Part shown: piece after piece, positions 18,057 through 26,878 of the stretch
Numbering within the stretch: position 1 is the stretch's first letter
How the letters are laid out: each line of letters starts with the position of its first letter
Source: Kordia jejudonensis
GTDB lineage: Bacteria; Bacteroidota; Bacteroidia; Flavobacteriales; Flavobacteriaceae
DNA: 43,046 nt
Assembly (NCBI RefSeq): GCF_001005315.1
Contig: NZ_LBMG01000049.1
Coordinates: forward strand, 1 to 43,046
Direction of reading: 5' to 3'
The notes under the pieces: model-generated
What the model saw: the letters and a program-made list of their open reading frames with translations, nothing else
What the model was told of the DNA's origin: nothing
The model's database searches: none
Program-made: the position numbers and the translations under genes

Positions 18057-18065
18057 AGGCAGTAT

Positions 18066-18094
18066 AAAAGGATGAACATCACGTTCATCCTTTT
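18066..18094 (+). terminator. Terminal hairpin of the RHS array
   Basis: The perfect 12-bp stem AAAAGGATGAAC / GTTCATCCTTTT is followed by a C/T-rich tail. It is nearly identical to the terminator at 15594-15622 behind the intact RHS unit. Confidence 0.8.
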
Positions 18095-18162
18095 CCTTTT
18101 TAATACTACCAAACTCACATCTCAAAATTCCCTCCAAAAACCATCTCCAAAATATCTAGAAA

Positions 18163-18177
18163 AATGTATAAGCGTTA
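18163..18177 (+). promoter_or_regulatory. Shared 15-mer AATGTATAAGCGTTA upstream of the plus-strand secretion operon
   Basis: Identical over 15 bp to 31676-31690, which lies upstream of the minus-strand half of the same machine. Its complement contains AACGCTTAT, a core identical to the first LytTR repeat at 24668. The orientation relative to the gene is opposite in the two operons. It lies 98 bp before the pilin start. A binding site is inferred, not shown. Confidence 0.5.
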
Positions 18178-18275
18178 CGAATTTAGAATAGGAGAACCAT
18201 ATATTAGCATATGAACATTTCCCCAAAGTAAGGTTCACAAAATCTATTCATCAAAGAATTGGTAAACACACAGTA

Positions 18276-18686
18276 ATGAAACTAAAAACATCCTTAAAAA
18301 TAAAAGCATTCAACTTGCAAGAAATCCTAATTGTACTCGCAATTATAGGAATCTTACTACTGCTAGCATTGCCAAATTTACTTCCATACATTTCCAAAAC
18401 AAAAGCTATTGAAGCACAAATTCAACTTAAAAGTTTGTACACAGCGCAAACACAATATCGCTACTTATATGCACGCTATGGTACTGATTTTAACGAGATA
18501 GATTTTGAAGCGCCAATCACAAGTGATAAAGGTGGAAATGCTCGCTACACCTACGAAATCATTGCAGCCGATGGAAACTCATTCAAAGCACGAGCGCAAG
18601 CTATCGAAGACTTTGATGGCGACGGAATTTTCAATGTGTGGGAAATTGACGAAAAAGGAAATCCTAAACAAGTTATAAAAGATTAA
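18276..18686 (+). CDS. Major pseudopilin (GspG / type IV pilin-like)
   Basis: A 136-aa prepilin, assembled after processing into the short periplasmic pseudopilus. The type III leader is MKLKTSLKIKA, followed by F-N-L-Q-E and a hydrophobic helix ILIVLAIIGILLLLALPNL. Glu5 is present and the -1 residue is Ala rather than the usual Gly. The soluble domain ends with DFDGDGIFNVWEIDEKGNP, an acidic DxDGD loop reminiscent of the calcium site that stabilises GspG. It is first of a six-gene plus-strand operon, and its stop overlaps the start of its own peptidase (TAATG). The helix and loop favour the major pseudopilin role over a minor one. Confidence 0.85.
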   Translation: MKLKTSLKIKAFNLQEILIVLAIIGILLLLALPNLLPYISKTKAIEAQIQLKSLYTAQTQYRYLYARYGTDFNEIDFEAPITSDKGGNARYTYEIIAADGNSFKARAQAIEDFDGDGIFNVWEIDEKGNPKQVIKD

Positions 18687-19165
18687 TGATGCTCATAAAA
18701 ATCATATTAATCATAAGCTTAACAGCTATATTTTTTCAGGATGTAAAAGAACGAAAAGTATATTGGTTTCTATTTCCTGTAGTAGCATGTTGTACCGCAT
18801 ATTTGTGTCTATCTACGACACAATTTGAAGTATATTGGAGAACATCACTCATCAATCTAAGTATTATAGGTAGTATCTTTTTAGTTCTTCAACTATATGC
18901 AAAATTCAAACTAAAAACAGAGCTAAACGAAGTATTCGGTTTAGGAGACGCGTTACTATTCATAGGATTTTGTGTTGCTTTTCCTGTAGCTAGTTTTATA
19001 GTATTTTTTGTATTTGCATTACTATTTTCACTGTTGTTACACATGGTTTTAAAACAAAAAACAAAAGTGCAAACAGTGCCACTCGCTGGGTATATGAGTA
19101 TATTTCTTGTCGCTACATACGGACTTCATTGGATAGGATACATTCCAAACTTATACACAATCTAA
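18686..19165 (+). CDS. Prepilin peptidase, A24 family (short form without methylase domain)
   Basis: A 159-aa inner-membrane aspartic peptidase that removes pilin leaders. Two catalytic aspartates are visible: one in IFFQDVKERKVYW (about residue 19) after the first helix, and one in the GxGD motif FGLGDALLF (about residue 92). About five hydrophobic helices surround them. The N-terminal cytoplasmic methyltransferase region with its cysteine tetrad, present in classical PilD/GspO, is absent, so processed pilins are probably unmethylated or methylated elsewhere. The start codon overlaps the pilin stop. The next gene starts 3 bp after its stop. Confidence 0.85.
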   Translation: MMLIKIILIISLTAIFFQDVKERKVYWFLFPVVACCTAYLCLSTTQFEVYWRTSLINLSIIGSIFLVLQLYAKFKLKTELNEVFGLGDALLFIGFCVAFPVASFIVFFVFALLFSLLLHMVLKQKTKVQTVPLAGYMSIFLVATYGLHWIGYIPNLYTI

Positions 19166-19167
19166 CC

Positions 19168-20580
19168 ATGGAAGTACAAGACTATAACATAGCAGTTGAT
19201 TTACAACAACTCATTAGTGCTTCGCAAGCATACAACTATCGCATTGTTCCTGTTTCGTATGATGAAGATTCAATTACATTTAAAGGAGAATCTACAAGTG
19301 AAAGCTTACAACGAGAATTGACTATTGTACTGAATACAAAAGTCAATTTGGTAGCTGAAACAGCAGAAAATATCAATAAATATTTAGCCACTAACTTTCG
19401 AAAAACAGCAAACCAAAAAGCAGAATCATTACATTACACAGAAGATTTTCTAGAAAAAGTAATCATTGCCGCAAAAGACATTGGAAGTAGTGATATTCAC
19501 TTCGAACCGTATGAGCATTCATGTAGAATTCGATTTCGATTAGATGGAAAACTCAAAGAACAATACGTCATTCCAAGTACTGAATATCCTGTAATTATCA
19601 ACAAAGTAAAAATAAAAGCAGGACTCGATATTTCAGAAAAACGATTGCCACAAGACGGACGTATTACAATCAATAATACACAAGGAGAATTTGACATTCG
19701 TGTATCTACGTTGCCAACGTTACATGGAGAAAAAATAGTATTACGAATCCTAAGCAAAGACGCTAATCACATAAACTTAGAAGAATTAGGATTCTCAAAA
19801 AGTGAAATATACACCTATAAAGAAATCATTAAAAAACCGAATGGAATCATCTTGATTTCTGGCCCAACAGGTTCAGGAAAAACCACGACGTTGTACGCCA
19901 CATTAAAATTGCTCAATGATGCACAAACGAACATTCTAACTATCGAAGATCCTATTGAATATACGCTTGAAGGAATCAATCAAGTACAATTGAAAGAAAA
20001 TATTGGACTCGATTTTTCAAGTACGCTTCGTACATTCTTACGTCAAGATCCTGATGTAATCATGGTTGGAGAAATTAGAGATGCCAAAACAGCCAATATG
20101 GCAATTAGAGCTGCATTAACAGGACATTTGGTATTATCTACAATTCATACCAATTCTGCTTGGGCAACCATTTCACGATTGATAGATATGGACATTCCAC
20201 CATTTCTCATAGCAAGTACACTAAATATGAGTGTGGCACAACGTTTGGTTCGAAAACTCTGTGATGCTTGTAAAAAAGAAGTTTCAATTGACAATGCAAT
20301 CTTACCGAAAGACTTTAGCATGCCAAAAGATGTGCAAACACATCATGAAGCTGTCGGTTGTAATGTGTGTTATCAAACAGGGTATCTAGGTCGAAAAGCC
20401 ATCTATGAAATCATTCCAATTGGCACAGAACTAATCAATCAAATCAAACAAAACGAAACCGAAATTTCAGCATATCTGAAAGAAAAAAATATACATACTC
20501 TAAAAGACAATGCAATCACGCTGATTAAAGATGGAACCACATCAATTGATGAAGTGTATGCATTACTTTCAAACTCATAA
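19168..20580 (+). CDS. Type II secretion / type IV pilus assembly ATPase (GspE/PilB)
   Basis: A 470-aa hexameric cytosolic ATPase that drives pseudopilus assembly. Start ATG 19168 is preferred because it lies just after the peptidase stop; the frame is open 13 codons further up within that gene. A divergent N1E-like region is followed by the nucleotide-binding domain. Walker A is GPTGSGKTT at 232-240, the aspartate box is ILTIEDPIEY, Walker B is DPDVIMVGEIRD, and the His box is LTGHLVLSTIHTN. A zinc site CDAC...CNVC lies near 369-408, typical of secretion or assembly ATPases rather than PilT. All catalytic motifs are intact. Confidence 0.93.
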   Translation: MEVQDYNIAVDLQQLISASQAYNYRIVPVSYDEDSITFKGESTSESLQRELTIVLNTKVNLVAETAENINKYLATNFRKTANQKAESLHYTEDFLEKVIIAAKDIGSSDIHFEPYEHSCRIRFRLDGKLKEQYVIPSTEYPVIINKVKIKAGLDISEKRLPQDGRITINNTQGEFDIRVSTLPTLHGEKIVLRILSKDANHINLEELGFSKSEIYTYKEIIKKPNGIILISGPTGSGKTTTLYATLKLLNDAQTNILTIEDPIEYTLEGINQVQLKENIGLDFSSTLRTFLRQDPDVIMVGEIRDAKTANMAIRAALTGHLVLSTIHTNSAWATISRLIDMDIPPFLIASTLNMSVAQRLVRKLCDACKKEVSIDNAILPKDFSMPKDVQTHHEAVGCNVCYQTGYLGRKAIYEIIPIGTELINQIKQNETEISAYLKEKNIHTLKDNAITLIKDGTTSIDEVYALLSNS

Positions 20581-20584
20581 TCTC

Positions 20585-22798
20585 ATGAAAAGATGCATCC
20601 TTATCATACTATGTTGTTTCATTCAGTTTTCACTGCTCGCACAGGAAAAACCACGCATTGAAACCATAAAAAATCAACTTACCACACTGGCAACAGACAA
20701 TGTTGGACTTACAGAAAATGTCAAAACAGATATCAATGTCAGTAGTGTTTCGTTAAGCACATTTCTATTAGCAGTGGCAGACATTCATAAGTTAAACTTT
20801 AACGTATCGTCGGAATTAAGTAAAATTTCAATCGCAACGAACTTTCCAAATGTCACGGTCGCAGATTTATTAGTATTTCTATGTAAAGAACACGAGCTTA
20901 CGATTGAATTTACAGGAAATATTCTATCCTTTAAAAAATATATCAAACCAATAGACAAACCGCAAACTAGAGAAATTCCTATAGAATTCAGTATCAAAAC
21001 AGAACGCATCAGTTTAGACATTAAAAATGATACGTTGTACACTACGTTCAAGAAAATCATGAACAAAACAGGGAAAAACTTAGTGTTTTCTCCAGGATTA
21101 GAAAATAGATTACTAACGTTCTACATAAAAGATGCTTCTTTTGATGATGCGATGGAAAAACTTGCTTTCGCGAATACACTCTACATGGAAAAAACAAGCA
21201 ATGGTTTTTATATGTTTGAAGATGATTCGCAACCTGCAACAACAGACGCAAATGGTCAAACAACTTCTGCAAATCAGCGCGCTCCACGACGTAGAAAAGC
21301 AAACTTTAATTTCAAAGTTTTAGATACAAAACGTAAAATTATTGAAGTTGATTTTGTCAATACTCCTATTGATGCGGTTGTACATGATATTGCCAACGCA
21401 CTCGATATTGACATCTTTACGGCAACTCCACTAACCAACGCGGGAATTGCAAGTGTAAAATCAAAACGCATTGCTTTTGACGATTTACTAACCACAATGT
21501 TTGAAAGTAGTCAAACACAAATGATGCCTACAACGAACACTAACAATCGTGCTACAAATGGAAGTGGAAACGGAAGATCCAATACGGCTCAAAATTCTAT
21601 GCCAAATGATAGCTTTTTTACCTTCAAAAAAAATAGAAATGTATACATCTTTGGAACGTCAAACCAATTGAGTTTACGTGAAATTTCTATCATTCCATTA
21701 ATGCATCGTTCTATAGAATTACTAACAGACGGTGGAGCTACAGGAAATACCAGAACGCGAAGAAGTACCGTTGGTCAAGATTCAGGTTTTGGCAGTGGCA
21801 ATCAGTTTGATACATTTTCTGGTGGAGGCGGTAATAACAATCGAAGAACATTAAGTGCTACAGGACAAGGAACACAAGGCAATGGTTTAGGAAATGCTAA
21901 CAGCACAAAAGCAGAAGCGCTTATCAATATTTTACCTGCCGATTTAATTGCAGATTTACAAATAGAAGCCGATTATGAACTCAATAGTTTCTATGTAAGT
22001 GGACCAAGTTCAAGTGTAGTGCGTTTTCGTAATTTTATTGAAAAAATAGACAAACCTGTACCAGTTGTTTTAATAGAAGTCATGTTGATTGATGTAAGCA
22101 AATTATCAATCGTGGAAACAGGAATAAGTTGGGGAATTGGCAACGAACCAACACAAACAAGTGGAGGCATTTTTCCAACAACAAATCTAACGCTTGGTGC
22201 AAATACGGTAAATCGTGTCATTGGTGGATTTGACGGTTTTGGTTCGTTTAACTTAGGAAAAGTTGTGCCCGAATTTTTTGCTAATATCTCAGCCATGGAA
22301 CAAGATGGAGATATCAAAATTCGTTCAACTCCAAAAATATCAACACTCAACGGACACAGAGCAACTCTGTCAAACGGAACGACTTCATATTATGCAGTTA
22401 CACAACGTAACATTTACGGAACAGACAATCCGCAAACCTCTGAAATTACAAACTATTATCCTATAGATGCAGAACTTGGAATCACGATAAAACCTGTTGT
22501 TTCAGGCGATGGACAAGTGACTTTAGACATTTTTGTGATTCAATCGACCTTTGGAAAAAGAATTGACGAAAACGCACCGCCAGATATCAGTTCAAGAGAA
22601 TTTAGATCTATTATCAGAATGCGCGATCAAGATATTGCCGTTTTAGGAGGAATTGAAGAAAAACGAAAACTAGACGAAGGAGATGGCGTGCCATTTTTAG
22701 CAAGAATTCCTGTGATCAAATGGTTATTTAGCAAACGTCGTCGTGAAGACACAAAATCTAAACTAACGGTACTTATCAAGCCTACAGTGATTTACTAA
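20585..22798 (+). CDS. Outer-membrane secretin (GspD/PilQ family)
   Basis: A 737-aa outer-membrane channel. ATG 20585 gives a signal peptide (MKRCILIILCCFIQFSLLAQ); the longer frame upstream overlaps gspE. N-terminal N0/N1-like ring domains (about 30-230) are separated by Gly/Asn/Ser-rich low-complexity segments (about 310-340 and 400-450) from a last N-domain. The secretin barrel begins near PVPVVLIEVMLIDV (about 493) and includes STPKISTLNGHRATL. It ends with the conserved MRDQDIAVLGGI, VPFLARIPVIKWLF and LTVLIKPTVI motifs. There is no lipobox, so pilotin help may come from the lipoproteins encoded at 30531-31626. The stop overlaps the next start (TAATG). Confidence 0.92.
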   Translation: MKRCILIILCCFIQFSLLAQEKPRIETIKNQLTTLATDNVGLTENVKTDINVSSVSLSTFLLAVADIHKLNFNVSSELSKISIATNFPNVTVADLLVFLCKEHELTIEFTGNILSFKKYIKPIDKPQTREIPIEFSIKTERISLDIKNDTLYTTFKKIMNKTGKNLVFSPGLENRLLTFYIKDASFDDAMEKLAFANTLYMEKTSNGFYMFEDDSQPATTDANGQTTSANQRAPRRRKANFNFKVLDTKRKIIEVDFVNTPIDAVVHDIANALDIDIFTATPLTNAGIASVKSKRIAFDDLLTTMFESSQTQMMPTTNTNNRATNGSGNGRSNTAQNSMPNDSFFTFKKNRNVYIFGTSNQLSLREISIIPLMHRSIELLTDGGATGNTRTRRSTVGQDSGFGSGNQFDTFSGGGGNNNRRTLSATGQGTQGNGLGNANSTKAEALINILPADLIADLQIEADYELNSFYVSGPSSSVVRFRNFIEKIDKPVPVVLIEVMLIDVSKLSIVETGISWGIGNEPTQTSGGIFPTTNLTLGANTVNRVIGGFDGFGSFNLGKVVPEFFANISAMEQDGDIKIRSTPKISTLNGHRATLSNGTTSYYAVTQRNIYGTDNPQTSEITNYYPIDAELGITIKPVVSGDGQVTLDIFVIQSTFGKRIDENAPPDISSREFRSIIRMRDQDIAVLGGIEEKRKLDEGDGVPFLARIPVIKWLFSKRRREDTKSKLTVLIKPTVIY

Positions 22799-23994
22799 TG
22801 ATTCAAAAACTAAAAACATATTTGTTATTTGGGAATACGTACTGTGGAATAGAACATCACGGTGAAAGCACTATTGAAGCAATTCTATTAGAAAAGAAAA
22901 AAGACAAACTAGAACTTAGTGAATCTTTACATGCTGATACAATTGAGGCAATTGCCGATGCACTTCCTAAAAAACAACATGCCTTTTTAGTCATCAATAA
23001 CAATGAAGTATTAAGTAAACATATAGAAAGTACAACACAAGATAGCAAGCAACTATTATACAATGCATTTCCTAGCGTTTCAATAAATGAATTTTACTAT
23101 GAAATACACTCGACAGGAAATCATCATCTCATTGCAATCTGTAGAAAATCATATGTAGATGAATTGATTGAAACCTATCAAAAAAATAACATCAATAGCA
23201 TTGGTTTTTCACTTGGTCAAAGTATGAATGCTGTGATTTCTAATTTCATCAAAGATACTTCATACAGTACTTCAAATGCACTACTGACAAAGGAAAATGA
23301 TTGTATCACGAATATTGACTTTAAAGAAAATATACCTGAAAAATCTTATGACATCAATGGATTGGAAGTCAAAAACACACAACTTTTAGCTGTTGCAGGT
23401 GCATTGGCATACATTCTAAAATCGCAACAAACGACGACTAATTTTGAAGAAACAACGTTTGGTTTGCAAAAAGGCTTTAAGGAAAAACGCTTCTTCAGTC
23501 AGTTTTTTATGTTTGGAATTGGTTGTATACTGACACTATTGCTGGTTAACTTTTTTGTGTTTAACTCGTATTTTCAAGAAGTTGAAATTATGAAGGAAAC
23601 GTCACAAGTAAATGTGATGCAGAAAGATAAATTACTACAACTCAAAGCAAGTACAGATGAAAAGCAGAAAACGGTTGATGACATCTTGAAAAATGCAACT
23701 TCTCGAAGTTCTTATTACATCGATCATATTTCAACGGCGCTTCCGAGAACGATTCAATTAGCGGAACTAACATATCAACCAGTAACAAAAAGAATTAAAA
23801 AAAATGTTCCTGTACAATTACAAAAAAATACTCTACTGATTGCTGGAATTTCTACAGATAGCGATATATTTTCAAATTGGATTCAAATCTTAGAAAATAT
23901 GGATTGGATTTCAAAAGTAACCGTCGTTATAAATGGTACAACAGCAAAAAATGTAGTTGATTTTAGTTTAAAAATACAAATAAACAATGAATAG
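22798..23994 (+). CDS. Inner-membrane platform protein, GspL / PilM-PilN-like
   Basis: A 398-aa bitopic protein. The N-terminal cytoplasmic part (1-235) has the length and beta/alpha pattern of the actin-like GspL/PilM domain but keeps no clear phosphate-loop motifs. Then comes one membrane helix (FMFGIGCILTLLLVNFFVF, about 240-258), a coiled-coil-like stretch (259-300) and a small periplasmic ferredoxin-like domain of PilN/GspL-C type. In T2SS this protein couples GspE to the platform. Assignment rests on architecture and on its place between the secretin and a PilO/GspM-like gene; sequence similarity is too low to name it with certainty. Confidence 0.7.
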   Translation: MIQKLKTYLLFGNTYCGIEHHGESTIEAILLEKKKDKLELSESLHADTIEAIADALPKKQHAFLVINNNEVLSKHIESTTQDSKQLLYNAFPSVSINEFYYEIHSTGNHHLIAICRKSYVDELIETYQKNNINSIGFSLGQSMNAVISNFIKDTSYSTSNALLTKENDCITNIDFKENIPEKSYDINGLEVKNTQLLAVAGALAYILKSQQTTTNFEETTFGLQKGFKEKRFFSQFFMFGIGCILTLLLVNFFVFNSYFQEVEIMKETSQVNVMQKDKLLQLKASTDEKQKTVDDILKNATSRSSYYIDHISTALPRTIQLAELTYQPVTKRIKKNVPVQLQKNTLLIAGISTDSDIFSNWIQILENMDWISKVTVVINGTTAKNVVDFSLKIQINNE

Positions 23995-24499
23995 CACCTT
24001 AAAAAATAGGCTTCTTGTAGGTGGATTTATAGTACTCTTGTTCATCTGTTACAAATTCGCAGTTGCCAATACAATTGCGTTGAAACAAGAGTATGACAAA
24101 CTTTCAACACAAGAAGCATTATTCAATAATATTCCGAAACAAATTGCCATTCTAAAAAAGAAAGAACAATATTACGATTCTTTACTAACAGCCTATAAAA
24201 TTGGTGGGACGTCAATTCAAAATAATATATTAAACACTGTAACTTCTTTTTCAAACAAACATAATTTAAAAATAACTTCTTTTTCGGAACCACATACAAT
24301 TTTAGAAAAATCACTCCGAACAAACACCTATACTTTTACGGTACAAGGACACTTTAATTCCATATTGCAACTGATCTACACTTTAGAGCAAAAAACGAAA
24401 TATGGCGAAGTAATCAGTGTTTCCTATGAAAAGAAAAAGAACTACCGAACAGGAACTTCATACTTGCAAGCTACTATCCTACTCCAAAGCTTTGGGTAA
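23987..24499 (+). CDS. Inner-membrane platform protein, GspM / PilO-like
   Basis: A 170-aa bitopic protein with a short cytoplasmic tail, one membrane helix (LLVGGFIVLLFICYKFAV), a coiled coil (about 33-65) and a small periplasmic domain in the order expected for GspM/PilO. The latter partners GspL/PilN under the pseudopilus. Its start overlaps the upstream stop by 8 bp, so the two are translationally coupled, as gspL-gspM or pilN-pilO always are. It is the last gene of the plus-strand operon. Function assigned by topology, size and synteny. Confidence 0.7.
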   Translation: MNSTLKNRLLVGGFIVLLFICYKFAVANTIALKQEYDKLSTQEALFNNIPKQIAILKKKEQYYDSLLTAYKIGGTSIQNNILNTVTSFSNKHNLKITSFSEPHTILEKSLRTNTYTFTVQGHFNSILQLIYTLEQKTKYGEVISVSYEKKKNYRTGTSYLQATILLQSFG

Positions 24500-24561
24500 T
24501 TTTTAAAAACCAACAAATCTTCATCTTTTCACAAGTGTAAAATAGTACTGTAACTACAGAA

Positions 24562-24593
24562 CCAAAAGCAAAATTATAGCGTATAACTTTTGG
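24562..24593 (+). terminator. Weak terminator-like hairpin after the plus-strand secretion operon
   Basis: CCAAAAG pairs with CTTTTGG, with an inner TTATA-GCG-TATAA stem and a one-sided CAAAA bulge; ATTTTTGG follows. The stem is A/T-rich and the T-run short, so termination may be partial. Confidence 0.45.
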
Positions 24594-24667
24594 ATTTTTG
24601 GCACTTTTGAATAATCAAAAAAAAACAAATTTAGGAAAGAAAATTCATCGTATTCAGCTGAAAATGT

Positions 24668-24735
24668 AACGCTTATTTGCAAAATACGACGCTTATGAAA
24701 AAAATTTTGTAAGCTCTGTACAGAGGACTAATTTG
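24668..24735 (+). promoter_or_regulatory. LytTR-type direct-repeat site and promoter of the beta-helix gene
   Basis: The repeats AACGCTTAT (24668-24676) and GACGCTTAT (24688-24696) have the same 20-bp period as the site at 6076. They fit the LytTR consensus at 8 and 7 of 9 positions. A -33 element TTTTG (24705-24709) follows 8 bp later, then an 18-bp spacer and a -7-like CTAATTTG (24728-24735). The repeats abut the -33 box, an activator-type arrangement. The beta-helix start codon lies 35 bp downstream of the -7 box. Confidence 0.65.
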
Positions 24736-24769
24736 TTTGTAATTATGAAACATTAAAATCTATTAAATT

Positions 24770-26782
24770 ATGAAAAAATTAAAAACAGTAATTCTATTTG
24801 TAGCCTTATTAATGGCTATAAATAACGCGTATGCGCAATTATCAAATCTCGAAAAAGATGAAGTTCGGGAAATAGTATGTGAACCTATTGATGATATTTT
24901 TAATCTACAATGTACTGATTATCAAAATTTAGTAACAGGAAGCGATTACACAGCAGCTATAAATAAAGCCATAAGCGATGCAAATTTAAATGGTGGTGGT
25001 ATTATTCTTTTTCCAGGAAACACCACAGTAGAAATAAATTCAGGAATCACGGTGTATAGTAATATAACATTTAGAGCTTCGCATTCAATGGCAACAATAA
25101 GTTCTAGTGACGGTTTTACTGGGAACCAAATGATAATACTTTCTAATAGGGAAAATGTATCTTTTGAAGATATAGAATTTGATGCCAATAAAAAAACTAG
25201 AGGTATTGTTACGTATGGATCGAACAACAATATTAATGTTTTAAATTGTGTGTTTAAAAACATGATAAATGGAAATGGTACAGGCGCAGGAATTTATTTC
25301 CAAGATGTTCGAGATGTAACTATTAAAAATTGCGTATTTAGAGAAAGTGATTTTGGGATAGACATTCATAAGCGGAATAGTAGAATACGTATAGAAAAAA
25401 ATACATTTGAAAATACGTTGGGTAAAAATCCTATTAGAATTCAAGGGAATACAGACCCGAATGACAAATACTTTAGTGATCATGTATGGATTTTAGATAA
25501 TGATATAAAAATTGGTCGTGCTACCTCCATAATTGATGAATTAAGTGAATTAGTTAGAGGAGTCGACGGTGTCGTTACAGGATTAAGAGATGTTAATGGA
25601 AAACCTGAAAGAGTCGTTAATGGTGTTACGTTACCGCAGGAAGACAATTATAACGCTGACTATTGGGCTTGGCGTTGGGGCGGAGGAATCGCTCCAAGTG
25701 CTATTTATATAACTTCTGGAAATACAGCCGGAAATCATGATTTAAGTGCGTATGCAAATTATCATCAAAATATAGTAATTGATGGAAATATAGCTATAGG
25801 TCCTGATTATGGATTTTTTGATGGTGGTACTGCTGATTTATTTAGCTTAAAAGATATTATTAGACTTAAATTAACAAATAATGTGGCAAGAAATGCAGGA
25901 GATTTAGGTTTTGCTATTGAACGATCTAGAAATGCTATTATTTCTAACAATACTGCGGATAGAAATAATTCTTTTGGAATGGGAATAGCAACAACTCGTA
26001 ATTCAATAATTTCTAATAACATTTTTGACAATAATGCTTTAAGAAGAAATTTTATTTACAATAGTTCTCCATATGGTGGATTAGTGTTATCTGGTTATAG
26101 TTTTAATAACATTATTGAAGGAAATAATTTTTATAGCTACTCAAGTGCTGATGTGTCATTAGCTATTGAAGATGCGTATACCGAAAGACAATCTCCAACA
26201 CAATACTATGGAATAATTTTAAGAACAGAAAGCTATATAGATCCAGGTAGCGGCGATGAAGGTGATGGAGATGAAACAGTTTTAGTAAAACCTAGCTCAA
26301 ATAAGATTGGTGTAAACCATTATTCAGGAAATAGATGGGGACCAATTTATCAAGAGCACCCAATTTCCACACAAATAGTTGAAAATTTTTCGGCTACAGA
26401 TTTTCCTAAAAATAAAGATTTCCCTGTTGGAACTTGGTTTCGAAATTCTAACTTGAATAATTCAGCATTAGGTTGGAGTGTTGTGAATAGAGTAGAAACA
26501 ACTATTGCTGCAGATTGGACAGTAGGTGATAATCAATTTTTAATTGAAAACAATGATGGAGGAACTGTTCAAGTTGGTGATGTGATTGGTATTATGCAAG
26601 ATGATGGAAATATTCATTGGTCTACTATTGATGTACTTACGACATCAGGTAATAACTATTTAATTACTTTAGATACAAATCCAACTCTAAACGTGTCTGA
26701 TGCCATAGTTGATCCTTCAGCAAAAGTTGCTTGGGGAATGGGAAGAGTTATTATCCTAAGATGGTTAACAGTTACAAAATAA
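24770..26782 (+). CDS. Secreted right-handed beta-helix (pectate-lyase-like) protein
   Basis: A 670-aa exported protein with a signal peptide (LKTVILFVALLMAINNAYAQ, cut near residue 23). Residues 55-480 show the recurring short-turn pattern of parallel beta-helices (NVSFEDIEFDANKK, NINVLNCVFKN, DVTIKNCVFRESDFGIDI, NAIISNNTADRNNSFGMGI, NSIISNNIFDNNA). The entry GSDYTAAINKAISDANLNGGGIILFPG is typical of pectate-lyase-3/GH28-like folds. The last 150 residues form a separate beta domain. It has no T9SS C-terminal sorting domain and no lipobox, so Sec plus the flanking T2SS-like machine is the likely route. It has its own promoter with LytTR-type repeats. Substrate (polysaccharide or adhesion) cannot be decided from sequence. 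Confidence 0.75.
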   Translation: MKKLKTVILFVALLMAINNAYAQLSNLEKDEVREIVCEPIDDIFNLQCTDYQNLVTGSDYTAAINKAISDANLNGGGIILFPGNTTVEINSGITVYSNITFRASHSMATISSSDGFTGNQMIILSNRENVSFEDIEFDANKKTRGIVTYGSNNNINVLNCVFKNMINGNGTGAGIYFQDVRDVTIKNCVFRESDFGIDIHKRNSRIRIEKNTFENTLGKNPIRIQGNTDPNDKYFSDHVWILDNDIKIGRATSIIDELSELVRGVDGVVTGLRDVNGKPERVVNGVTLPQEDNYNADYWAWRWGGGIAPSAIYITSGNTAGNHDLSAYANYHQNIVIDGNIAIGPDYGFFDGGTADLFSLKDIIRLKLTNNVARNAGDLGFAIERSRNAIISNNTADRNNSFGMGIATTRNSIISNNIFDNNALRRNFIYNSSPYGGLVLSGYSFNNIIEGNNFYSYSSADVSLAIEDAYTERQSPTQYYGIILRTESYIDPGSGDEGDGDETVLVKPSSNKIGVNHYSGNRWGPIYQEHPISTQIVENFSATDFPKNKDFPVGTWFRNSNLNNSALGWSVVNRVETTIAADWTVGDNQFLIENNDGGTVQVGDVIGIMQDDGNIHWSTIDVLTTSGNNYLITLDTNPTLNVSDAIVDPSAKVAWGMGRVIILRWLTVTK

Positions 26783-26826
26783 TACTATAATTAATAGTTG
26801 CTTTCAAAGCGCTATTAACTCATACG

Positions 26827-26870
26827 GCAATCATAGTACAAACAAAAACAAGTACTATGATTGCTTTTTT
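26827..26870. terminator. Terminator between converging transcripts
   Basis: A 13-bp perfect stem, GCAATCATAGTAC / GTACTATGATTGC, with a 12-nt loop and a T-run, ends the beta-helix gene. It lies 9 bp from the stop of gspF on the other strand and can serve both directions only weakly, because the opposite strand lacks a good T-run. Confidence 0.85.
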
Positions 26871-26878
26871 TATATTCA

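Larger units (their letters stand above)
17865..18275. other. Spacer between the RHS array and the secretion operon
   Basis: The spacer holds a GGGGTGCCCC dyad (17880-17889), array repeat copy B (17890-18056), two terminators and, at 18163-18177, the 15-mer shared with the promoter region of the minus-strand secretion operon. No gene is visible. Confidence 0.6.

Noticed and set aside
21991-22350. 119-codon minus-strand frame inside the secretin gene
   Set aside because: Antisense shadow of the conserved secretin domain.
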